From an uncultured Succinivibrionaceae bacterium (GTDB lineage: Bacteria; Pseudomonadota; Gammaproteobacteria; Enterobacterales; Succinivibrionaceae), in the NCBI GenBank assembly GCA_944390085.1, contig CALXOT010000070.1, positions 1-45,077 of the forward strand: DNA of 45,077 nt, read 5' to 3'. The first letter of the stretch is position 1. Every line of letters starts with the position of its first letter. The position numbers and the translations under genes were made by a program. Positions 8,392-16,182 of the stretch are shown here, in pieces. The notes beneath the pieces were generated by a model. It was given only the letters and a program-made list of their open reading frames with translations, searched no databases and was not told where the DNA came from.

Positions 8392-8769
8392 TTATGCTTC
8401 AGGAAAGGCTTTAGTTTCCTCTATTACGCCATCAGAGAGCGTAAATTGCTTAAGTGATCCTGCCTTAGCCTGTATGCACAGGTAGCGCAGCCCCTCAGTA
8501 CCAGCTTTCAGAGAGCGGCGGCCTGCAGGAGCTATGCGCAGGGCGCTGCCGGGCTTTAAAGGCACGATTTCTCCGTCTATATAGAACTCACCGCTACCTG
8601 AGATCACGATATAAACTTCTTCGTTTTCTTTGTGCATATGCACAAAAGGGATTTGTACTCCAGCCGGCAGATTGTTACAGGAGATTTCGCAGGCGCTTAA
8701 GTTAAGCTTATCGTGCAGCTCACTGCGGGGGACACTCAGATCTAAAGTGGTTACGGATGCGTTTTGCAT
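8392..8769 (-). CDS. Small single-domain cupin protein
   Basis: 125 residues from the ATG at 8769, which has AGGAGA six bases upstream. A longer frame reaching 8961 has no ribosome-binding site and an unconvincing N-terminus, so it is not used. The cupin metal motif is present as HMHKENEEVYIVISGSG, with glycine-rich turns and a second motif region around ALRIAPAGRRSLKAG. The second-motif histidine appears to be replaced (PAGRRS instead of P.gvwHs), so metal binding may rest on fewer ligands. Small cupins of this kind are annotated as sugar- or small-molecule-binding proteins or oxygenases; no substrate can be assigned. It is convergent with the HxlR regulator. Confidence 0.75.
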   Translation of the reverse strand: MQNASVTTLDLSVPRSELHDKLNLSACEISCNNLPAGVQIPFVHMHKENEEVYIVISGSGEFYIDGEIVPLKPGSALRIAPAGRRSLKAGTEGLRYLCIQAKAGSLKQFTLSDGVIEETKAFPEA

Positions 8770-9182
8770 GTTACATCTCCTATGGATGATCAAAAAATAA
8801 GTTTTACTGCGGTGATCAGGACACCGTTTGTATCTATAGATTAACTTTTTGTTTTTCATTGTAAAGTAGGCACAATTAAGTGCCATGCTTACCAAAAGGT
8901 AACTTTTTGATAACAGCAGGGCTCTACAGATCTGAGGGCCTGATAAAAATTTTAGGGGCACAGCTGAAGTCTTGCACTACAAGTTGCAGGCATGAATGCT
9001 GTTGCTTGCAAAAAGAGGTTTTACTTGTGCAGGTAGCCTGACGCCGGCTACAGTACAGTAAGCGCTTGCTGCAGGAAGACCTGGGCGTGCCTGACAAAAG
9101 CTTTGAGGTAAAACCTTGCAGTTCATGGCCACAGGAAATCACAGCAGGCAGACTCTCCTGCCTTACGGATAACTTTTGCCGG

Positions 9183-9207
9183 AATACTCCCCACCATGGG
9201 GAGTGTT
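9183..9207. other. Intergenic hairpin
   Basis: AATACTCCCCA, loop CCA, TGGGGAGTGTT forms an 11-pair stem including one wobble. It has no T-tract on either strand. The 522-bp gap between the cupin start and the sodB stop (8770-9291) contains this, a second hairpin at 9235-9271 and no convincing gene. Confidence 0.4.
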
Positions 9208-9234
9208 AATATGTCAGGATTTGCCGGACGGTCA

Positions 9235-9271
9235 GGGATGGTCTTGTCAGGCAAAACTGGCAGGCCATCCC
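9235..9271 (-). other. Bulged hairpin just downstream of sodB
   Basis: GGGATGG and CCATCCC close the outer stem. After a short TCT/GG step TGTCAG pairs with CTGGCA around loop GCAAAA, giving about 15 pairs with one bulge. It begins 20 bp past the sodB stop but lacks a following U-run, so it may be a processing or stability element or a rho-assisted end rather than a classical terminator. Confidence 0.45.
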
Positions 9272-9291
9272 CGCAAAGGATTTACAGTGAA

Positions 9292-9867
9292 CTATTTTAA
9301 ACAGCTAGTTACAAAATCCCAATCAACGTGTGCCAGAAAAGCTTTGACATAATCAGCACGCCGGTTTTGAAAATCAAGATAGTAAGCATGCTCCCACACG
9401 TCTACTGTTAGGACAGGATTAAAACCATCTACCATCGGGTTGGCGGCATTTGAGGTGCTGAAAATCTTAAGTTTGTTGGGACCGGTTTGCATCAGCCAGG
9501 TCCAACCGGAACCAAAGTTATTGACAGCTGCAGCACTGAATTTCTCCATAAACGCGTCCACGCTGCCAAAATTGGCCTCCAGCAATCCTTTAAGCTGAGC
9601 AGGCATAGCGCTAGGTTGGGGGGTGAGGCAGTTAAAATAGAACTCATGGTTCCAGGCCTGTGCGGCATTATTAAAAAGCGGTCCTGACGAGGTCATCACA
9701 ATTTCCAGCAGGCTCTTGTTTTCGTAATCAGAGCCTTTAATCAGCTGATTGGTATTGCTGATATAGGCAGCATGATGTTTTTCGTGATGGCAAGCGAAAG
9801 TTTGCGGGGATACAAAATCCCTGAAGGTGGTTGGATCGTACTTGAGCTGGGGTAGGCTGAAAGTCAT
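9292..9867 (-). CDS. sodB: Iron superoxide dismutase
   Basis: 191 residues, matching the ~193 of E. coli SodB. It converts superoxide to oxygen and hydrogen peroxide in the cytoplasm. Metal ligands are visible: His27 (ACHHEKHH), His74 (QAWNHEFYF) and the Asp and His of DVWEHAYYLDFQNRR. The Gln at position 70 in NNAAQAWNH is the Fe-type signature; Mn enzymes place the equivalent Gln later in the chain. The gene stands alone with its own intergenic regions. In an anaerobic or microaerophilic organism it would be a main defence on oxygen exposure. No promoter was assigned. Confidence 0.95.
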   Translation of the reverse strand: MTFSLPQLKYDPTTFRDFVSPQTFACHHEKHHAAYISNTNQLIKGSDYENKSLLEIVMTSSGPLFNNAAQAWNHEFYFNCLTPQPSAMPAQLKGLLEANFGSVDAFMEKFSAAAVNNFGSGWTWLMQTGPNKLKIFSTSNAANPMVDGFNPVLTVDVWEHAYYLDFQNRRADYVKAFLAHVDWDFVTSCLK

Positions 9868-9991
9868 GTTTATCTCCTTAAGCAGCTGCAGTAAGCTGCA
9901 CTACATTCAGCCTAAGCTTAAGCCATTGGCGCCGACAAGACAAATATCTGCCCCTAAAAGTGTGCGCCAGCACTTATTACCCTAAAAAGCT

Positions 9992-10795
9992 CTATTCCCC
10001 GGGCTTAGCTGCGGATACAGTCGCAGAAGTGGGGACTGTGCCGTCAATTACTGTTTCAGCGGGCATTACAGTGGCAGAGGCCTCCTTTGCAGCATATTTT
10101 TGATTGAGCAACGTTGCTCGGTTCTGGCGCTGCCGTTCCAGCCGTTCCTCGGCATCAGGTGGCAGGGGCGGCGGGAAACCTGCGAACTTAGTGTAGCGGT
10201 TGACCAGGGCACAGAACAGCTCGCACTCCATTTGCGTATCGTAAGCGGCGTTGTGCGCTAGGCTTTCATCAAAATCAATGCCGGCTGCAAAACAGGCTCT
10301 GGCAAGTACCGTCTGCCCCAATACCAGGCCTGACAGTGAGGCGGTATCCAGTACGGAGAAAGGATGGAATGGATTGCGTTTATATCCTATCCTGTCCACA
10401 GCGGCATTGATAAAACCTAAGTCAAAGGAGCCGTTATGTCCAACCAGGATGGCTTTTTTACACTCAGCCTGCTTTATTTTTTTTGAAACCGCCTTGAACA
10501 TGCGTACCAGGGCTATTTTTTCATCTTCAAGCCCGCGGCTTTCATCAAAGGGATCGATACCGGTAAAACGGATATTGGCCTCTTCAATCACGGCATCAGG
10601 AAAGGGTCTGATCTCTGCGCTGAACATTTCATCTGGCAGCAGCATGCCTCTCTCATCCATTTTTACCGTCATCATGGCTACTTGCAACAATGCAGCCCGG
10701 CGGGGATTAAAGCCTGAGGTTTCCAGATCCACCACTACTGGCAGGAAACCACGGAAACGCTCTTTGATAGTCTTTATTAAACATGGGCTGGGCAT
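9992..10795 (-). CDS. rnt: Ribonuclease T
   Basis: 267 residues. It is a DEDDh 3'-5' exoribonuclease that matures tRNA and other stable RNA 3' ends and takes part in tRNA end turnover. Exonuclease motifs are complete: VVVDLETSGFN near residue 20, GHNGSFDLGFINAAVDR in the middle and AHNAAYDTQMECELF toward the C-terminus. Family members usually have ~200-225 residues. The surplus here is an Ala/Thr/Val-rich tail after about residue 225 with no recognised domain. ATG start with AGAGA eight bases upstream. The downstream partner grxD, common in enterics, is not present. Confidence 0.9.
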   Translation of the reverse strand: MPSPCLIKTIKERFRGFLPVVVDLETSGFNPRRAALLQVAMMTVKMDERGMLLPDEMFSAEIRPFPDAVIEEANIRFTGIDPFDESRGLEDEKIALVRMFKAVSKKIKQAECKKAILVGHNGSFDLGFINAAVDRIGYKRNPFHPFSVLDTASLSGLVLGQTVLARACFAAGIDFDESLAHNAAYDTQMECELFCALVNRYTKFAGFPPPLPPDAEERLERQRQNRATLLNQKYAAKEASATVMPAETVIDGTVPTSATVSAAKPGE

Positions 10796-10964
10796 AAAAA
10801 ATATCTCTGCACTGTATTAAATCCTGCGTATTATAACTTGAAAACGTGATCTTTAGCACAAAATCAACGGTGTAGTGTATTAGTTGATCCTTGTGCTTAG
10901 TGAAAGCATGGACAGAATAGTCAAGTTTTGGCTTCGGTGCCGTTATTTTACTAAAAGCTGGCTT

Positions 10965-11609
10965 TCAGCTTTTTGACAGTAATTCTTTTTTGCGTTTGTG
11001 CCTGCCAGGGCACAGGGGATTGGGACAATACAGCGCGATACCCGCCTTTACTTTCTTTTTGTAACGAACCGGAAAGCCACAGTCCGGGCAGCTCCTGGCT
11101 ATAGGTTCGCCTGGTAACAGAAAATCACAGGCTGGGTAATTGGTGCAGCCGTAAAAGCTGCGCCCTTTGCGGGACTGCCGCTTTACCAGTTCCCCTTTGC
11201 CACATTGCGGGCATTTAAGTGCCGTCGGTTTTTGCTCCTGCACTATGTAATGGCAGGCAGGATAGTTCAGGCAGCCAATAAAGATACCATAACGCCCGCG
11301 TTTTACCGCCAGCTCAGAACCGCACTGCGGGCAGTGGGTGGCCAGGGTAAGCAGGGTGCTGACCGGGGAGGCAGGCAAATGACGTACAAAGCTGCACAGT
11401 GGATAATTACTGCAGCCTAAAAATTCGCCGCGCTCTGAAGATCTTAATACCAATATTCCGCCACAGTCAGGACAATGAGAGCCAGGGCGTAATTGTGTGT
11501 CTGCTGCTGCAAGCTCGTTGTCAGTATTTTCAATTTTATATAAGGCTGTGCTTAACAGATCATCAGCTGAAGCCTGCGGCATTACCTTGGAGCTGTGATG
11601 TTCACTCAT
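10965..11609 (-). CDS. YrdD-like protein with four topoisomerase-type zinc ribbons
   Basis: 214 residues built from four Cys4 zinc ribbons of the kind found at the C-terminus of topoisomerase I: CPDCG..CSNYPLC, CPQCG..CLNYPAC, CPQCG..CTNYPAC and CPDCG..CPNPLC. A short basic tail (KRKKELL) follows. The E. coli counterpart yrdD lies in the dprA-smg-yrdD-tsaC group, divergent from def-fmt-rsmB-trkA. The same divergent relation to def is kept here although the other members are missing. Binding to single-stranded nucleic acid is the expected property; the biological role is unknown. The ATG start lacks a strong ribosome-binding site. Confidence 0.8.
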   Translation of the reverse strand: MSEHHSSKVMPQASADDLLSTALYKIENTDNELAAADTQLRPGSHCPDCGGILVLRSSERGEFLGCSNYPLCSFVRHLPASPVSTLLTLATHCPQCGSELAVKRGRYGIFIGCLNYPACHYIVQEQKPTALKCPQCGKGELVKRQSRKGRSFYGCTNYPACDFLLPGEPIARSCPDCGFPVRYKKKVKAGIALYCPNPLCPGRHKRKKELLSKS

Positions 11610-11789
11610 TGCAGATCTAGGGCCTGTTAATTTGATAGATAAGTTAATGTAACCATGAACTTTGGGCGGAGCGCTATCTTAGTGTAAAGTCCAACAAAAA
11701 ACCAGAGCAGTACAGGTGGGCTTAACAGTGGATTTGACAGCCGTGATAAAATCAACGGCAGTTATGCTTTGAGGAATGAATTTTTCAAA

Positions 11790-12332
11790 ATGGCGAAATT
11801 AGAAGTTGTGATCTTTCCTGATGACCGTTTGCGCCGCAAATGCCGGAAGATTGAAAAGATTGATGACAGCCTGAAGACCCTGGCTGAGGAAATGTTTGAA
11901 GTCATGTATCAGGACGACGGGGTGGGGCTGGCAGCCCCGCAGGTAGGGCTTGATATCCGCATGGTGGTAATAGATATTCCAAAGGAAGATGGCTCACAGG
12001 GGGAAAATAAGCTGGTGCTGATAAATCCGGAGTTTACTTCTGTTGAGGGAAAAGTGCTGTCAACCGAGGGCTGCCTGTCAGTACCTGACTATACAGCTGA
12101 AATCGAGCGTTATGAAAAGGTGACGGTCAAGGCGCTGGATTTGGAGGGCAAGGAGCAGGTTTATGAGGCTGATGGCCTGTTTGCTATTTGTCTGCAGCAT
12201 GAGCTTGAGCACCTGGATGGCAAACTTTTTATCGATCATTTGTCTAATATAAAGCGCGGTATTTTATATAAGCGTTATTTAAAGCTTAAGAAGGAAGCAC
12301 AGCGTGCGGCCAGGAACAGGGAGAACGCATAG
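11790..12332 (+). CDS. def: Peptide deformylase
   Basis: 180 residues from ATG 11790. It removes the N-formyl group from nascent proteins as they leave the ribosome. All three metalloenzyme motifs are present: GVGLAAPQVG, EGCLSVP (Cys metal ligand) and QHELEHLDG (two His ligands and the catalytic Glu). The chosen start gives MAKLEVVIFPDDRLR, which aligns with family N-termini; a TTG seven codons upstream would add an unusual extension. GAGGA lies 15 bases before this ATG, longer than usual. An eight-codon frame starts between them at 11776 and overlaps the def start. First gene of def-fmt-rsmB-trkA-trkH; fmt follows after five bases. Confidence 0.95.
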   Translation: MAKLEVVIFPDDRLRRKCRKIEKIDDSLKTLAEEMFEVMYQDDGVGLAAPQVGLDIRMVVIDIPKEDGSQGENKLVLINPEFTSVEGKVLSTEGCLSVPDYTAEIERYEKVTVKALDLEGKEQVYEADGLFAICLQHELEHLDGKLFIDHLSNIKRGILYKRYLKLKKEAQRAARNRENA

Positions 12333-12337
12333 ATCCG

Positions 12338-13252
12338 ATGAGCAGGATTATTTTCGCCGGCACCCCTGATTTTGCAGCAGTACATCTGCAGGCATTGCTG
12401 GATGCCGGGGTGCGCCCGGTAGCGGTATATACGCAGCCCGACCGTCCGGCAGGACGCGGGCACAAGCTTACCCCAAGTCCGGTCAAGTCCCTGGCTTTAG
12501 CTCACGGGTTGGAGATTCGCACTCCGCTTAACTTTAAAAATCAGGCTGAGATTGAGGAGTTTTCCTCTTTTAACGCAGATCTGGCCATCGTGGTGGCCTA
12601 TGGCCTGTTGTTGCCTGAGGCGGTTTTTGCTGCCCCGCGTTTAGGTTCCATCAATGTCCATGCCTCGCTCCTGCCCCGCTGGCGGGGGGCGGCACCGATT
12701 CAGCGTGCCATCCTGGCCGGAGATCAGGAAACCGGGGTGACCGTGATGCGCATTGCCGCGGGGCTTGATACCGGGGATATGCTAGTTAAGGCCAGAGTGC
12801 CGATTGAGCCTGATGATACGGCAGGTACTTTGTTTGACAAGCTGGCCGCATTGGGCGCACAGACTTTGATACAGTCTTTGCCTGCCATTCTGGCGGGCAC
12901 GCTGCCTGCTGCTAGGCAGGATGATAGTAAGGCTCTGTATGCTAAAAAAATAAGCAAAGATGAAAGCCCTCTTGATTTTATGAAAAGTGCCCGGGAGCTT
13001 TCTTTGCAGGTGCGCGGCTTGAATCCTTGGCCTGCAGCCCAGCTCAAGCTGGGGGACAATCTCTGCAAGATATTCGGTGCGCAGGCTTTGGATACTGACA
13101 GCGGTACGCCCGGAACTTTGCGCTTTGACAAGCGCGGGATCTTGCTTGCCTGTGCTCAGGGCACATTGCTTATTACAGCACTGCAGGCTCCGGGTAAAAA
13201 GCCCTGCGATGCAGCAGCCTTTGCCCGTTCGCATCAGGATTTGTTTTCCTAA
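12338..13252 (+). CDS. fmt: Methionyl-tRNA formyltransferase
   Basis: 304 residues, slightly shorter than E. coli Fmt (315). It formylates initiator Met-tRNA with 10-formyl-tetrahydrofolate. The N-terminal Rossmann-type formyltransferase domain opens with IIFAGTPDFAAVHLQALL and contains the folate and active-site motif SINVHASLLPRWRGAAPIQ. The C-terminal OB-like tRNA-binding domain covers roughly residues 205-304. It is five bases behind def, the usual order, so deformylase and formyltransferase are made together. Confidence 0.95.
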   Translation: MSRIIFAGTPDFAAVHLQALLDAGVRPVAVYTQPDRPAGRGHKLTPSPVKSLALAHGLEIRTPLNFKNQAEIEEFSSFNADLAIVVAYGLLLPEAVFAAPRLGSINVHASLLPRWRGAAPIQRAILAGDQETGVTVMRIAAGLDTGDMLVKARVPIEPDDTAGTLFDKLAALGAQTLIQSLPAILAGTLPAARQDDSKALYAKKISKDESPLDFMKSARELSLQVRGLNPWPAAQLKLGDNLCKIFGAQALDTDSGTPGTLRFDKRGILLACAQGTLLITALQAPGKKPCDAAAFARSHQDLFS

Positions 13253-13295
13253 AGGAAGTCGTCCTGATACCTGTTAATGTTTTCTTTTTGCTTAT

Positions 13296-14738
13296 ATGAC
13301 AAAGCCAGAACCGGCAATCAATGAAAAGCGCAGGGCATTGAAAAAAAGCCCGGGCCGGAATAAAACGTTTAAGGGGGCAGGTACAGGTACACCCTGCCAG
13401 GGGGCACCGGCACGCGCAGCAGCTGCCATGATGGTGGCGTCAGTGCTGGCTGGGGAATCTTTGCGCGATGCCCAGTTACGGCTGGTGCCGGCATTGCCTG
13501 TAGCTGATCGCGCCCTTGCTCTGGAGATAGCAAATGGCTGCTTGCGCAATTTGCGCCTGTTGCAGGCTGCAGCGCAAGCTTTGCTGGCAAAACAGCCGGA
13601 TGCCCGGGTGTATGCACTGCTATTGTGCGGGCTCTATCAATGTTCCTTTTTGCACCTGCCCGCTCATGCAGCTGTCAGCGCCAGCGTAGGGGCCTGCCCT
13701 TTGCTGGGGCGCTCCTTTGCCAAAGGGCTTGTCAATGCAGTGTTGCGCCGCTTTGTGCGTGAAGGCTGTGCCTTGCCGCGGGATCTTGATCCTGAAATTA
13801 CCTATTCATATCCGCGCTGGATGCGTGAGATGTTGGAGGAAGATTACGGTCGGGAAAAAGCTGCACAGATCATGGCTGCAGGCAATGAGCGTGCGCCGAT
13901 GTTTCTGCGGGTTGAACTTGATCGGATCAGCCTTGAGGATTACTGTGCCAGGCTTGATGCTGCAGGATTTGCCTATAAAACTGGTGAACCAAGAGGGCTC
14001 ATAGAGTTACAGGAACCGGTCAGTACCACGCAGCTGCCTTTATTTGCAGAGGGGCTGGTCAGTGTCCAGGATAAGGCCGCACAGTGTGCCGCACCTTTGC
14101 TGGAACTTTCTGCCGGGCTGTCGGTGCTCGATTGCTGCTGTGCACCGGGCGGAAAGAGTGCACATATTTTAGCTTCAGGTTTTGAGGTGCAGCTTACGGC
14201 TGCAGATGCTGATCCCAAGCGACTTTACAGCGCCGCACAGAATCTGGTGCGCTTAAAACGCCTACCCCCTGAGGTGCTGTCAGCATGCAGTCCAGAAGCT
14301 GGTTTACCGGAGCGTTATGCTGGCAAGAATGTGTCCTTGCGTCTGCAGGATGGAACAGCTCTTTCACCGGCAGAAGGGCTTTACGACCGTATTTTGCTGG
14401 ATGCCCCGTGCTCTGGCAGTGGTGTGATAAGACGGCATCCTGACATCAAATGGTTGCGCCGGCGTGCGGATATAACGGCATTGACTGAGCTGCAAAGCCT
14501 AATTTTGGATGCAGCATTTGCCTGCCTGAAACCTGGGGGTATTATGCTTTATACCACGTGTTCTGTGTTTAAGGCTGAAAATGAACGGCAGATAAACAGC
14601 TTTTTGCACCGTCAGCAGGGGCAGGCAGAATTGCTGCCTTTCTCTTTACTCGGACAAAACAGCGGTATGATTCAGCGCTTGCCCGGGCAGGAGGACGCGG
14701 ATGGATTTTTCTATGCCAGATTAAGAAGGATAAGCTAA
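13296..14738 (+). CDS. rsmB: 16S rRNA m5C967 methyltransferase
   Basis: 480 residues. It methylates C967 of 16S rRNA (E. coli numbering). A NusB-like N-terminal domain (about residues 45-165) precedes a Rossmann methyltransferase domain. SAM motif I reads VLDCCCAPGGKSAHIL. The two catalytic cysteines lie in DAPCSGSGVIRRHPDIKW and YTTCSVF. Compared with E. coli there is a ~40-residue basic, Pro/Gly-rich N-terminal extension. ATG 13296 has no good ribosome-binding site, so the real start may be later, but no better candidate is clear. Third gene of the def operon, 43 bp after fmt. Confidence 0.93.
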   Translation: MTKPEPAINEKRRALKKSPGRNKTFKGAGTGTPCQGAPARAAAAMMVASVLAGESLRDAQLRLVPALPVADRALALEIANGCLRNLRLLQAAAQALLAKQPDARVYALLLCGLYQCSFLHLPAHAAVSASVGACPLLGRSFAKGLVNAVLRRFVREGCALPRDLDPEITYSYPRWMREMLEEDYGREKAAQIMAAGNERAPMFLRVELDRISLEDYCARLDAAGFAYKTGEPRGLIELQEPVSTTQLPLFAEGLVSVQDKAAQCAAPLLELSAGLSVLDCCCAPGGKSAHILASGFEVQLTAADADPKRLYSAAQNLVRLKRLPPEVLSACSPEAGLPERYAGKNVSLRLQDGTALSPAEGLYDRILLDAPCSGSGVIRRHPDIKWLRRRADITALTELQSLILDAAFACLKPGGIMLYTTCSVFKAENERQINSFLHRQQGQAELLPFSLLGQNSGMIQRLPGQEDADGFFYARLRRIS

Positions 14739-14781
14739 CAGCAAATTATTACGGCAATAAGGAGTATCTGGAACAGGCGCT

Positions 14782-16182
14782 ATGAAGATCATCATTGTCG
14801 GGGCAACCCGGGTTGGCCGTGAACTGGCTGAGTATTTGGTAGGTTCAGGGCATGCCATTACCTTGGTGGACAGGCCGTCAGCTGAGCTGGCTCAGATTAC
14901 CGATCGCCTTGATTTGAGGGTGGTGCAGGGGGAGGCCTCCTGGCCTTCGGTATTGCGCAAGGCCGGGGCAGAAAATACAGAACTTTTGGTTGCAACTACC
15001 CCAAATGATGAGTACAACATTGCAGTGTGCTCAGTGGCTTCATCGCTTTTTGCAGTACCACGTAAAATTGCCCGGATCCGCTCACCAGAGTTTTTAACCG
15101 AGGAACAGTCCCTTTTCAATAAGCATGCCATTCCCATTGATCACATCATTTCACCTGAGCATATTACAGCTGCAGCAGTCCTTGATTTAATTGAGTTTTC
15201 CGGGACTACCAGTGTGGGCTCTTTTGCAAACGATCGGGTGATCATCGCTTCGGCGGTGTGCCGCCGGGGTGGCCGCATGCTGGGTTTTCCGGTCATGCAA
15301 TTGACACAGGCAGCGCCCAAGGCCCGTATCCTGGCCCTGTATCGCAATAATGAGCTTATTGCTGACTTTGAAAAAGAGAGTCTGGCAGAAGGAGATGAGA
15401 TTTTCTTTTGTGCCGAGCGCAGCCGTGCTATGGCGCTGCTGTCATGTCTGGTACCGCTGGAGACCGGGGCTAAGAATATCACCATTGCCGGTGGCACCCA
15501 TACGGCAGATGAGCTGGCACGTAATTTGAGTTCACGCTATCGGGTGAAGCTGATTGAACCGGATGCACAGCGGGCGCAGCGGATTTTTCCCCGGCTTTTG
15601 GAAAGTTCGGTGGAGCTGTTTTGTGCCGATCCTTGTGATCCTGATTTTATGGTCGAAGAACACCTGTATAAAAGCGATCGTTTTATTGCGGCAACGCCGG
15701 TGGATGAGACCAACATCATTTCCTGCCTGATGCTGAAACATATGGAGAACATCAAGACCATTGCGGTGATCAGCAAGGGCAGTTTGCGCGATCTTAACAG
15801 CCCGCAGGTGCGTGGGGCAGATATTGTGGTGTCCCCGCGTGAGGCGGTAATTTCAGCCATTTTGTCTGACATCAGGCAGGAAGGGGTGTTAAAGATGCGC
15901 CTGTTCAGATCAGGTTTATCTGAGGGCATTGAACTTATCGCGCAGGGAGGTCGCCTAAGCTCGCGGGTGGTGGGCAGAAAGCTTGCAGATTTGTCCCTGC
16001 CGCCGGGGGTTTCTCTTGGCATAGTACTGCGTGGCAATAAGCTTCTTCCCTGTGAGCCCGATCTGAAGCTTGAAGATGGTGATCGGGTAGTAGCCTACCT
16101 GCACGATCATATGCAGATGCGTAAATTGGTAGCCCTGTTCAAACCACGCTCATTCTGGATCCCACGGGGGCGTGCATGGTAA
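14782..16182 (+). CDS. trkA: Trk potassium uptake regulatory protein TrkA
   Basis: 466 residues made of two RCK-N/RCK-C units, the full TrkA layout (E. coli 458). It is a peripheral cytoplasmic ring that binds NAD(H) or ATP and gates TrkH. The first unit starts MKIIIVGATRVGRELAEYL, the second ITIAGGTHTADELARNL. Both glycine-rich loops depart from GxGxxG: the middle Gly is Thr in both, and the last Gly of the second is Ala. Nucleotide binding may therefore differ from E. coli. Acidic strand ends (LVDRPSA, LIEPDAQ) are kept. Its last seven bases overlap trkH (ATGGTAA), implying translational coupling. Confidence 0.92.
   Translation: MKIIIVGATRVGRELAEYLVGSGHAITLVDRPSAELAQITDRLDLRVVQGEASWPSVLRKAGAENTELLVATTPNDEYNIAVCSVASSLFAVPRKIARIRSPEFLTEEQSLFNKHAIPIDHIISPEHITAAAVLDLIEFSGTTSVGSFANDRVIIASAVCRRGGRMLGFPVMQLTQAAPKARILALYRNNELIADFEKESLAEGDEIFFCAERSRAMALLSCLVPLETGAKNITIAGGTHTADELARNLSSRYRVKLIEPDAQRAQRIFPRLLESSVELFCADPCDPDFMVEEHLYKSDRFIAATPVDETNIISCLMLKHMENIKTIAVISKGSLRDLNSPQVRGADIVVSPREAVISAILSDIRQEGVLKMRLFRSGLSEGIELIAQGGRLSSRVVGRKLADLSLPPGVSLGIVLRGNKLLPCEPDLKLEDGDRVVAYLHDHMQMRKLVALFKPRSFWIPRGRAW

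Noticed and set aside
8392..8961. Longer start for the cupin gene at 8961
   Set aside because: The internal ATG at 8769 has a good ribosome-binding site, and the extra 64 residues resemble no cupin N-terminus.
8924..9142. 72-residue Cys-rich open frame on the minus strand between cupin and sodB
   Set aside because: No ribosome-binding site, no family resemblance and atypical composition; it looks like a chance frame in intergenic DNA.
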